Position numbers and translations under genes: made by a program. 64,000 bases of DNA from NCBI RefSeq assembly GCF_000003855.2, contig NW_003101679.1:1277062-1341061 (forward strand), given 5' to 3'. This DNA comes from Blastomyces gilchristii SLH14081. Lineage: Eukaryota > Ascomycota > Eurotiomycetes > Onygenales > Ajellomycetaceae. Shown piece after piece: positions 25,007 through 34,360 of the stretch; the first letter of the stretch is position 1, and the number at the start of each line of letters is the position of its first letter. The notes below the pieces were generated by a model, which made no database searches, had not been told where the DNA came from, and saw only the letters and a program-made list of their open reading frames with translations.

Positions 25007-26312
25007 ATAAACTTGTATAAGAATGTATTTAGTTATTTTATAAGTATTATTAATAATTATTATCAAATTCTGATTATATAAGCAATCACTGAATAAACTG
25101 AATGAGATTGATTTTAATCTTCAGTCTCAGTCTTATTCTGATTTTGAAAGAATGATTATCTTTCACAGTTTATTCTGAGAAATTACTCTCATTTCACTAT
25201 TTTTAAATTAAATCTAGTTATTTTTCACATCATTTCTCTCAGAAATGGTTCATTTTCAGATTTTTTTAAGGCTTGGTCCTGGTGAGACTCATGCCAAGAA
25301 ATGTATGAGATCAGACCAAATGAGACCAAATGTGAAATTCATGGTCCCGCCGGCCAGTCTAGTTGAGACCACGCCAAGATAACAAGAACATAGGAAATAC
25401 AAAGAAGTGACAATTAGATACATGCGATAATAACTTCCCAGCCCAGGAACATAGAGCGATTTATTGAAGCGATTTGTACACCTCTGTATTTATTAGAAAC
25501 CTGAGGTGCTTGAGTTCCGGATTTAATGTATCCCCTGCGGGTTTCGAACCCACACGCCTTGGTTTCCCACGCCAAGGCGCTACCGGGTGGCCGCATTAAC
25601 CATTCAGCCACTGAGGCTGTGACATACTGTAATTCAGACTGAGCAGAGGTGAATTCTTAATACAAATCAACTACTGACTATGTTATATTAATTAATGAGT
25701 CACTGATCTCATGATGATCACAGAGACAGATATCTATTATTAAATTAATTACAGAAGCTGAATATATTGCAGCTAGTGAGACAGCTTATAAGATAATCTA
25801 ATTGAATGATATGTTATATAATACTGAGTTAATGAATGATGAAAAAGTGAAAATATACTCATATCTATGAGTTGATAATAAGAGAGCAATTGATCTAGCA
25901 AAGAGAGAATTCTTAATATGAAGATCATATTATATTAAGATTAGATATTATATTCTCTGTGATTTAATTAAAAAAGAGAAAATTATGATGAAGTATGTTA
26001 ATTCTACAGTGAACATAGCTGATGAGCTCACTAAGTCACTGGCAAAGCCTGCATTTGAAGAATTTGTCAAGAGAATTGACATTCAGGAAATTGAGAAGAA
26101 GAAATGATTGAATGATAATGATGATACAGCAGATCAATGAATTTTACATGTATTTCTTGATTTTTACAGTTATTGCTGTACAGACGCCTTTCCTAATGAG
26201 GAAATCAGGGTCTGATTCATGTAATTAATTATTATTGCATTTTTGAAAGATTTGAGAATGAGAGAGGCCCCGGGTGGTGGCTTATTATAGGCCACAGTGT
26301 AGCAAGAGGGGG

Positions 26313-26850
26313 TGTTGGTGATTACTACACCTACCCTAGTCACGTGCCACCCCAACCTATTGTTGGGGGTCCCGCGGTTGGTCGGCCCTTCTACCAGCAG
26401 GCGCTGGTGGTGATCGAGCTCTTTTGCCTCAGTAGCCTACAGGTTATGAGACTGTTAAGCGTGAGCCCCGCTGTGGTCAACATGCATGGATTTGATCCCA
26501 GAATAGACTTAAAAATTCCTAACAAATACCCTGGACATTTTAACAGTGCCAAGAGACATCCCAGGAGTGTGCCCTAGAAGTCCTGTGAGCCCTAGGACTG
26601 AGTGGTCCAGTCCATTATTAAAAAGGAGCCATTGTGGGGAGGCCACTGAAGGGAGCCACTGAGAGGAAGTACTGTACTCTGTGGTAGCTGGTCCGAGGGG
26701 GGGTGTTGGGGGTCCCGCGGTTGGTCGGCCCTTCTACCAGCAGGCGCTGGTGGTGATCGAGCTCTTTTGCCCCAGTAGCCTACACCTATCCATTTAGTGT
26801 AACTCGCGTAGTTAGATTACAACACAACACAACAACATTATCCTCCAAGA
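26313..26850 (+). repeat. 3' LTR of copia 2, split by the TRIM
   Basis: LTR sequence lies at 26313-26360 and 26790-26850, with the TRIM and the second copy of its target duplication in between; the sum is 109 bp, equal to the 5' LTR. It is essentially unmutated, in contrast to the 5' LTR. It marks the border between the AT-rich block and the gene-rich block. Confidence 0.9.
26361..26784. mobile_element. TRIM: miniature LTR retroelement with 81-bp LTRs
   Basis: Two 81-bp direct repeats, 26361-26441 and 26704-26784, begin TGTTGGGGGTCCCGCGG and end AGCCTACA and differ at one base. They flank a 262-bp interior with no open reading frame of note. CCTAT is duplicated at 26356-26360 and 26785-26789. 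A purine tract GAGGGGGGG (26695-26703) immediately precedes the right repeat, as expected of a polypurine primer. The putative primer-binding site after the left repeat starts GGTTATGAG. The near identity of the repeats means a recent insertion. A related solo repeat lies at 31852-31937. Confidence 0.9.
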
Positions 26851-26860
26851 TTAGCGAGGT

Positions 26861-27042
26861 CAAGTTTTCTGTATACACCTCATTGGTGTAGTTAGGTGTG
26901 TGGAAGCTAGCTTTGTCATCAAAAACCCTAACTCGACTCTAGGTATCCAACAACCGCCCTACAATATGATAAATAAATGGATTGTACTGTAGTTACTATA
27001 CCCCGCATATTCATTATCAACCTGCTTTCAGATTGTCTACTT
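26861..27042. other. 3' flank of CCA1, first host DNA after the repeat block
   Basis: Short non-coding stretch of balanced composition between the copia 3' LTR target duplication and the CCA1 stop codon. No feature recognised. Confidence 0.5.
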
Positions 27043-29094
27043 CTATTTCCCCATTGTTTTGCTATTTAGTCCTAACTCATCTTTCCTTCTAAGAACCTCA
27101 TTAATTGCGGCCTCCTTACTTGCTTCGTCGGGGTTGCGAAGCTGCCATTCGATAACCATATCCACGGCCTTGGACATCCAAGGTCCCGTCTTCACGCCGA
27201 GAGCGTTGATGATGTCGCGTCCGTTGATAGGTGGTCGTAATGAGCACACGTCGAGAAGATTAGTATTTTCAATGTATGAAAGCAACTTTTCATAATTGTG
27301 AAATACTATCGAAAAAAACGTACCATTAGCTATAGCCTTGTAAAATGACGACAATCTTGCGAAAAGACTTACCATGATCAGCTTCTTGTCCCCGCATAAC
27401 TTCAAGGAGCATAGCAAGAACAAAACATAATCGCCAGTCATGAGACAGGGTGCGGATGAAGAGTCCAATTTTCACGCGGGTCTCAGAAGGCGTATCGGCG
27501 ATCTCATTCTTAAGAAAAGATGATTTGATATCCCAGATCGTCTGATAATTCTTGGAGGCTGCAGAGATAATACTGGCAGCCTTGTTGTCTGCACGAAGGC
27601 TATCTCTAGCGACAGTTGTAGCGCGTGGTACTGTAGGCTTTGAGGGTTTTGGTGGTACTGGGTCCGCAATAGTGACCCACGGGGCAAGCGCAGTGAGAAA
27701 CCAAGCAAAATATCTCTCATTCTCATCGCGGATAAGCGTATCTCGGACATATTCTCGCGTTTTCTGCGATTCATCAATATTTCCAGTCGATTCGCTTAAC
27801 AAAAGCGTAAGGGCATTATAGCCTCGTTCCCAGGATGATGTATCAACTCCGGCATTATCCCGATGATTAGCAAAAATAGTATCATATAGACCAAGTCGGT
27901 TGATCCGCTGCAAAGCGGTTAAGGGGTCGGGTCCTAAAAAGGTGTTCAATTAGCCGCATGTAAATAACATGGGATTAGGTCCTGGGAAACCATACCTCGT
28001 AGAGTTTTCTCCATCTCAACACCAATTCTTTCTTGCGTAATTTTTGCTTTTAGAGCCGCTTTTATATCCTCAATTTTCATAGCCTCTTCTGTGTCGCTGT
28101 CGATACTGTAACCCAGTCTGCTTGCGAAGCGTATCAACCGTAGAACTCGGAGTGGATCATCTTTAAAAGTTTGGAAGGGAGCCATCGGTGTACGTATAAT
28201 TTTATTTTCCAAATCTTGTAACCCCTTTCCTGTGAAATCTTCAATCATGTCTGTATGTATGTTGTAAAATAATGCATTCACAGTAGCATCCCGACGAAGT
28301 GCATCCTCCTCTGGGGTGCCTATTTCGATCTGTGGATTGCGGCTATCATCAGTATATGTCTCTTTCCGCAGATTTACCAGATCAACTTCCAGGCCGAATA
28401 TTTTCGTAGTGGCAGTTTCAAGGTGCTTCGATTTTTCGGGATTCTTCTCAATCTTATGGATTTTGATGCAATCAATAATAGACGGGTCAGAGTGAAACGC
28501 CTTGTATTTTTCGAGGTTTCCCGGGGTGTCCAGATACTCTTTCAACCCCTCCCCGAATCTTTCCCCCGTAATGCAGTTTATTGCTACATCAATGTCATGA
28601 CTATCAACACCGAGAAGCTTGTCGCGCACCCATCCTCCAGCGAACCGTAAAACCAGTGGCTCGACGTCTGTTGGCAACGCTTGGGTATCTTCCTTGTCTC
28701 GTTGCTGAATAAACTCCACCGCATCAAGGAGACATAATCGCAAAGTCTGTTCGATGGGCGTAAGTGTTATTCGGGGAACGGTCGACGAGGTAGTCGAGTC
28801 TTTGGTCATGGCTCTCTGGGTGTCCTCCTTTACAAAGGCCCCTAAAATTCGTCTCCGCTTGCTAGGTCGTTCTTCAGGAGAGAGGCTTGATTTCTCTCGA
28901 AATGACATAGGATTCCGGAGTGGTTGTGTTAGACAGCGTAATTTTTGGAAGAAGCCCACAGATTTGGTTCCTGTCCAGCTTATGGAAGGTTGATTATAAC
29001 GCCCGATGATGTGTCTGGTTGCGGAATGAGTCAATAGCGTCCGGCGAGTGGGCTGGGCGCAAGGAAGGATTGCTTGTGCTAAACGAGCAGTCAT
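27043..29094 (-). CDS. CCA1: tRNA nucleotidyltransferase (CCA-adding enzyme), nuclear/cytosolic and mitochondrial
   Basis: The enzyme adds or repairs the CCA end of tRNAs. Exons are 29094-27996, 27933-27373 and 27305-27043, giving 640 residues; introns are 61 and 67 nt, the second with a GCTAATG branch site. The class II nucleotidyltransferase core is plain: FAGGWVRDKL (151-160), catalytic DID (167-169), then the head-domain RDATVNALFYN motif and the D-PLRVLRLIRFASR region typical of CCA1. The first 62 residues are basic, Arg-rich and lack acids, like a mitochondrial presequence; a second Met at 63 begins a form without it, as known for yeast Cca1. It shares a 388-bp divergent promoter with TRS85. 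Identification is firm. Confidence 0.95.
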
Positions 29095-29482
29095 CTGGGA
29101 ACGGACCGATTAACGAGCGCATAGGGGTCTGTCATAATGGCGAGTAGTTAAAAGTATTTGGGAGATGGTATATTTAACGCGTTTGTTGTGGATTACTTCC
29201 AAAAATTTTGGTTGTTGGTTTCGTTGTGGAAAGGAAAGCCACGTTAAATATTTATTTGAGCTAAATATTTAAATAAATATTTACGAGGAGTGATCTTTTT
29301 CTTTTCTGGCTTCCGCGCCTCTAGCTCTATTTAACCAAACGACAGCAGCAACGACAACCCCTCCCCCAACAGCACACACTGCTCCTATATATACCATCTG
29401 ACGGGTTCTCTTTATTCGCACTACTACAGATGCTCACAGCTACCAGCCAAACTACTATTCTATAGAGTCCTCGAAGTGTCCA
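29095..29482. promoter_or_regulatory. Divergent promoter region, CCA1 and TRS85
   Basis: This 388-bp spacer separates two start codons facing away from each other. It holds an AT-rich near-palindrome around AAATATTTAAATAAATATTT (about 29262-29282). No binding site was assigned. Confidence 0.5.
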
Positions 29483-31787
29483 ATGACATCACCGGACGAT
29501 GTTGCGCCAGTCAAGCCTCCGCCGTCCTTTTCTCCCGGAGCCGCGCTCAACGTATCTAAAGCTAGATATCCGGAGAAGATTCAGACCACCCAGCCGCTGA
29601 TCTCTTCGTTATCTGAATCCGTCTTGACTGATTCTCCTCTGGAACGACGCTCGTCCCTATCCTCCGGCCGATCATCGAGAACAGCATCTCCCAATGGGAG
29701 GCTATCGTATTCTGCCTCCGCCTCCGCCTCACATCTATCTCGCTCAAGTACTCTTTCACCGCTGGGGTTCCAAATTGATACTACCGACGACATCCGTTCT
29801 CTAATAATCCGAGCATTCTCCCCGGTAATAGGCGTATATGCCTCGCCAGACACGGATGCTCTAGTGCAGCGAAAGGGCTTCAAAAATGGATTCCATGAAC
29901 TAATAAGGCCATTTGGGGAAACGATCGCGGGAAAGATAGTTATACGTGATAACAGCGGCTCTAGTCGGACCTGGGAGGATTTCGGGGTTCGTTTTATTGA
30001 TTTGGATACGAAAAAACAGGACACGGAGACCAGCAAAACGGAACCCGTTCCCTCTCTCGTTCAGATAGAGCAAGTACTTGACAGGCATATCCATTCAATT
30101 GACGACCCATTAGCAAGTTGGACTCGGGGTGGCGATGGCGGACATGGCCGTTTACCCCTAGCTTCTCCAGTTTATAAACTATTCCTTCGACGTCTACTCT
30201 CCCCGGCGTATACCTCGCCTCACGAAACCTTCATGCACCCCGTTGCCTGCATTATTGCAATAAGTTCACATACCCCTACGCCTCTTGAATCGCTACGTCA
30301 ACTGTATGCACATACAATTCAGGGCGATAAGCGACCTCCTCAATGGGTGTATCCCGAATATCTTCGATACTACGTTCTCGTCCATGACGAAGACAAGGAT
30401 GACATCACTAAGTCAACAGCTTTGTTTGATCAAATGAAGAGGCACTTTGGCCTCCACTGCCATCTTTTACGGCTGCGGAGCAACCAATGCGTCATAACGG
30501 ACGATGACAGCACCCAATTTCCCTCCTGTGAATGGCTAACTCCGTCGGAAGATCTTTCCGAGTTGGGCGAACAAGGTATGTACCTTTCCCTACTCCTAAA
30601 ACTGGAATATACCTGCTAATATCCGTTTAGAAACTCTTATTGATGTTGAGTCCGAAGGTTCATATATTTTTGAATCTGACGTCACCGCTATCAAAGCATT
30701 CATTCGGGAAATGGTCGCTCAGTCGGTGATCCCTCATATGGAAAATCGAGTTGCTCTTTGGAATGAGCAAGTTGCATCTCGGAGGCGAGGCTTGAGTGGT
30801 CGATTTATGTCAATGTCAAGGCGTTGGGCCGGGTTTGGAGCAAATACAAGGTCGTCCGGTGGTGCGTATGGCTCTGGATCAGGGACCAATTATGATTCTC
30901 AGGGATTCTACAAACCCGATGCACCCGAGGCAATATTACGGAAGTTGGCAGACTTTGCATTCATGCTCCGTGACTGGAAACTTGCGTCGTCAACCTATGA
31001 GCTTGTGAAAGGAGACTATGGGCATGATAAAGCATGGAGATACCAGGCGGGGGCGCATGAAATGTGCGCCGTCAGCACTCTGCTAAACCCCATGGCATCG
31101 ACTGCTAGAACAAAACTTGAATCCATCGACCACCTCTTAGATACCGCCAGCTATTCATATCTTACAAGGTGTTCCGATGCTCAAAATGCTTTACGAACCC
31201 TTGTCTTAGGTGTGGAACTCTTGAAATCTCGTGGAGGCCCTGCCTCTGATGCTGCAGCAAAATGGGCAATACGAATCCTCAATATGGGTCTTGTGGGCGA
31301 CAACGGGCGAATTCTTGTCTCCGAGCGAGTGTCTGCATGCTATGCCTCTAAAACCGGATCGGGCGGTGCAAAATGGGGAATGAGACGAAGGAAAGCCGCT
31401 ATGTGGGCCCTTCTCGCTGCTGACTCCTGGCTAAAACAAGGAAAGCCAAATCTTGCCTCTATTTGCCTCGAAGAATCAGATCGCCTATATAGCGATGTAT
31501 TAGATGAAGGAAAGGGGCCTCTACCAGAAATGCAACAGTTTATCGACAATCTACGGAATGCCATACAGATGGAATATTTTGGCACCCGCGGTTTCGGCAA
31601 CGATGCCGAAATATCTAGTCCGATAGAGTTTGACGCGGAAGAGACGAGAGAGAAGCTGGATGATCGCGTTCACCGAAAATCGTTAAGAGGAGGTGTGAAC
31701 CCACTAGAATCTACGCCTGTAACCGTGTCCCGGTTAAATCAGATGATGAAGGTCACCCAAATGATGATTTCGAATAGTTCAGGATGA
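29483..31787 (+). CDS. TRS85: TRAPPIII complex subunit Trs85 (TRAPPC8/Gsg1 family)
   Basis: Trs85 is the subunit that defines TRAPPIII, a GEF for Rab1/Ypt1 in autophagy and Golgi traffic. Exons 29483-30575 and 30631-31787 encode 749 residues across one 55-nt intron. After a Ser-rich, disordered N-terminus (about 1-100) comes the family block IIRAFSPVIGVYASPDTDAL, then RPFGETIAG and EDFGVRFIDLD, and a long helical C-terminal region with LRKLADFAFMLRDWKLASSTYEL, a tetratricopeptide-like stretch. The C-terminus ends VSRLNQMMKVTQMMISNSSG. A solo LTR of the TRIM family lies 65 bp after the stop. Assignment rests on these motifs and length and is strong. Confidence 0.88.
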
Positions 31788-31851
31788 TTTGGTCTAAGAA
31801 AAATAAATGGACGGATTATCGAGTAATGTCACATGCTTATGATGTCTATAC

Positions 31852-31937
31852 TGTTGGGGGTCCCGGGTTGATCGGCCCTTCTACCAGCAGTGCGCTGGTG
31901 GTGACAGAGCTCTTTTGCCCCAGTAGAGAAGCCTACA
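31852..31937. repeat. Solo LTR of the TRIM family (86 bp)
   Basis: It begins TGTTGGGGGTCCCGGG and ends GAAGCCTACA, matching the 81-bp TRIM repeats with small insertions. TATAC is duplicated at 31847-31851 and 31938-31942. It lies in the 3' flank of TRS85 and probably arose by recombination between the two LTRs of a full copy. Confidence 0.9.
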
Positions 31938-31942
31938 TATAC

Positions 31943-32392
31943 CTAGGTACGCAGCGTAGAGGCGCCAACTTTGGTTTTTCGACTAGGCATTTTGACTGTT
32001 GTTCCTAGGGTGATATCCACAGTTCTACTAGAGCTTGACGTGGGGTATTGAAACAAGCCAAGTATCATAATATCGGTACTCATTTTCTTGAATAAACTAG
32101 ATAATTCATTCATCACTTGGTTGCAGCTCTATTTCAGTTGCCTAACGGCATCCGAATCACGTGATCATATTTGCTCGTCCTATCGATAACACCCGTGGAC
32201 AGCTCCGCGTCTCCAGGAGAAGCAATCCTAGCAATCCTACTTTAGAACGGATGGATTCTGGACTCCATAAGATCTCTTTTGAAATGAACGGGAAACAGGG
32301 TTATGCGCCGAAATAACAAGGTGTAAACAGGTAGTGAAAGGTTTACTAGCCGTTCCCTCCTGGCACCAACAACAAACCCCAATCAAACAGCT
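31943..32392. other. Intergenic spacer between TRS85 and CHM7
   Basis: No gene seen. The stretch should hold the TRS85 3' end (with the solo LTR just before it) and the CHM7 promoter. It contains one CACGTG-like string (ATCACGTGATC, about 32157-32167), a bHLH-type E-box palindrome. Confidence 0.45.
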
Positions 32393-34233
32393 ATGAGTGA
32401 ACTTCTAGCATACATCCTTGCACATGAAGAGTCTTTCCGAAGGTCAGGCTTGCGGTTTTGTTTTATCTTCCATACTCCCGTCTTAGAAGCCAAAATGATC
32501 TGGAAACTAATAATCCAAAATACAGAGCTCGACTTCCTTCTCTCTACTCAGACTTCTCCACCCAACGGAATACCAATCCAGACGGATATGCGACAAACGT
32601 CGCTGCATGGCAGCGAGCGCTAGCTCATGCTGCTCTTGCGGGCGTCATAGATTCTTCTTCGCCAGGAAGCAGACACCATGGAGAGGAAGGAACAGCAGCC
32701 AGAGGTGATTTGCTCGTGCTGAGGACGGGCAACGCGCTTATGGCAGAGCTGGAGACGCAAGAATGGGGCCGCCCGGTAGCATTACAGACTACCATTGTAC
32801 GTTATCATAATATGTATTTCCATCCACTGTTGGGGCTTGATTTTCTCTGCTATGGGGTGCGTTACGGTTGCCTCACTAATTGGTTCTCGACCTCGATTCG
32901 CAGGATGAAGCGATCCGATGTAATTCCATGATACCCCTAGATGCCTTTCAAACTAGCTCCACTAGTCCATTCAAAACATCGTGGATACGTCTCCCCTCCC
33001 CTCCAACAATATCACAAGTTATGGGTTGGAGTATGAAGCAGTTAAGGGCCTTCCTATCCGATTCCGAAGGTCATTCAGGTGGATCAGGAAATTTACAAGT
33101 TATGAATTTGGTTTTGGTGGATAATTTAAAGGTATATATGACTAGAAATGACTCTCCTCAGCTTTTCACATTGAAATATGTTCTTAGTCAAGCTCCACTC
33201 CCGAGTCAAACTCCTCTAACTGAATCTCTTGATATTTATGTGTCTAGGAAGTTGGGAAACGCATCGTTGCAACAGCCTCAAGCTCCCATAGGTCAAATAC
33301 CGACCTTATATACTCAAAAGAACTTTTCACGAAGCGATTTGCAAATATAGGTGGAGGAGCCGTGTTATCAAACTTGGATGTCGATGTCCTCCTGACATTC
33401 TTATCTAGGGATGAAAACGCGATTCTTTATGATGGAGAGGTATGCACATCTATTGTATTTCGATAAATACGTAACTGAGGAGTATTTAGACGGTTAAATT
33501 TAAAAGCGCCAAAAACAACGTTAACTCAATAACACACGAAGATCGGACGATCGCGTCTTTGAAAACGTTAATATCAAATTTGATCGGACAAGTCGCACTT
33601 CTCGAGTCGAAAATCAAGGAATCGTCATTGAGAGCGAAGGATGCAGTGACAAACAAGAACCGAGTGGTCGCTCTGTCTGCACTGAGGTCCAAAAAGATGG
33701 CAGAAAACAATCTCAAGCAACGGACAGATACTTTACTCCAACTCGAAGAAGTCTACATGAAACTGGAGCAGGCAGCAGACCAGATAGATATCGTACGAGT
33801 CATGGAAGCCAGCGCCGGCGCCCTTCGATCCTTACATGCCCAAGTCGGTGGGGTGGAGAGAGTCGAAGACGTTCTGGAAGAGCTGCGAGAGGAGATGAGT
33901 AAGGTCGATGAAGTTGGGAATATCATCAATGAGGCTGGAGAAGCAGTTGATGAAGACGAGCTGGACGATGAGCTTGCCTCTATGGAGAAACAGGAACGAG
34001 AAGCACGCGATGCTGAGGAAGCGGAAGCAACGCAACGAAAATTGGCGGAGCTTGAACGATTCGAGAAATCAGCGATTGAAGCTGAAGCGCGGCGTAAAGC
34101 TGAGAAAGAGAATGCAACGGTAGTAGACTACGACTCCGAGCTTGACGATAGCATTGGAAAATTATCAAATATGTCTATCGAAGACAGGGAGAATACGGAG
34201 GCGCAGAAAGCTGAACAGGTTATAGCAGAATAG
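32393..34233 (+). CDS. CHM7: CHMP7-type ESCRT-III protein (Chm7)
   Basis: CHMP7/Chm7 recruits ESCRT-III to the nuclear envelope for sealing and nuclear pore surveillance. Five exons (32393-32442, 32526-32796, 32904-33131, 33248-33439, 33490-34233) give 494 residues. The N-terminal half, from YILAHEESFRR through LPSLYSDFSTQ and AWQRALAHAA, matches the winged-helix region of fungal CHMP7. The last exon carries the SNF7 domain: a basic helix with SLKTLISNLIGQVALLESKI, long coiled coil, LHAQVGGVERVEDVLEELREEM and an acidic EDELDDELASMEKQEREARD tail. The first exon is only 50 nt and its donor (GTCAGG) is weak, but frame and homology-like sequence join cleanly. Confidence 0.88.
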
Positions 34234-34360
34234 ATACCCCGGAGGCAATGGCACAATTTTGGGAGACAAATACTGCTCTTACCATGTATTGGATACATTT
34301 ATTCGTTAGCCTTAAAACGCCACTAGAACACCATTCGATCTCGAAAAGGAGAAAGATATA

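Larger units (their letters stand above)
19524..25361. mobile_element. 5.8-kb DNA transposon with hAT-like termini, candidate master of the MITEs
   Basis: The left end TAGACTGACCG and right end CGGCCAGTCTA are those of the 506-bp MITEs, and GTTGAGAC flanks the element at 19516-19523 and 25362-25369. The inside is heavily decayed. A readable start at about 21338 gives a Cys-containing N-terminus (CEHC ... CKTC ... C) with one Trp-to-stop change, then coding traces separated by intron-like GT...AG segments (for example 21751-21820). A 576-base N gap hides the middle. I could not find a catalytic motif, so the transposase family is unproven; hAT is suggested by the 8-bp duplication, and KDZ/Plavaka-like elements are alternatives. 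Confidence 0.8.
19398..25616 (-). mobile_element. tRNA-derived SINE (about 373 bp) split by a DNA transposon
   Basis: The SINE reads on the minus strand. Its head at about 25616-25525 is tRNA-like, with an A-box-like TGGCTGAATGGTTAATGCGG, an anticodon-like stem CGCCTTGG/CCAAGGCG and a B box GGTTCGAAACC. Its tail at the left end is an (AAT)n tract (19398-19418). A 14-bp target duplication CTGTGACATACTGT flanks it at 19384-19397 and 25617-25630, inside the copia 2 RNase H region. A 5,838-bp DNA transposon with its 8-bp duplication splits it; removing that leaves 373 bp. The head retains CG dinucleotides while the rest of the block is decayed. Confidence 0.85.
14470..26850 (+). mobile_element. 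Complete Ty1/copia retrotransposon (copia 2) with four nested insertions
   Basis: The element has 109-bp LTRs (14470-14578 and 26313-26850, the latter enlarged by a TRIM) and a TTAGC target duplication at 14465-14469 and 26851-26855. Removing the MITE, the SINE with its DNA transposon, the TRIM and their target duplications leaves 5,205 bp, a normal copia size. Order on the plus strand: Gag with zinc knuckle (about 15890-15930, second Cys now Tyr); protease with THVTPDRDL (about 16110-16600), the active-site Gly of DSG changed to Glu; integrase with DDEEEF (about 16690-17110); reverse transcriptase and RNase H (about 18300-19397 and 25631-26100). A purine tract (26304-26312) precedes the 3' LTR. 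Gag and pol carry many stops. Confidence 0.92.

Noticed and set aside
25525..25616. Possible tRNA gene on the minus strand with good A and B boxes
   Set aside because: It sits exactly at the head of an element bounded by a 14-bp target duplication, the acceptor stem does not pair, and the sequence continues into a SINE body. It is a tRNA-derived SINE head rather than a working tRNA gene.
26344..26577. 77-codon plus-strand open frame across the TRIM left LTR
   Set aside because: It spans copia LTR, TRIM LTR and TRIM interior, so it is a chance frame through a nested insertion.
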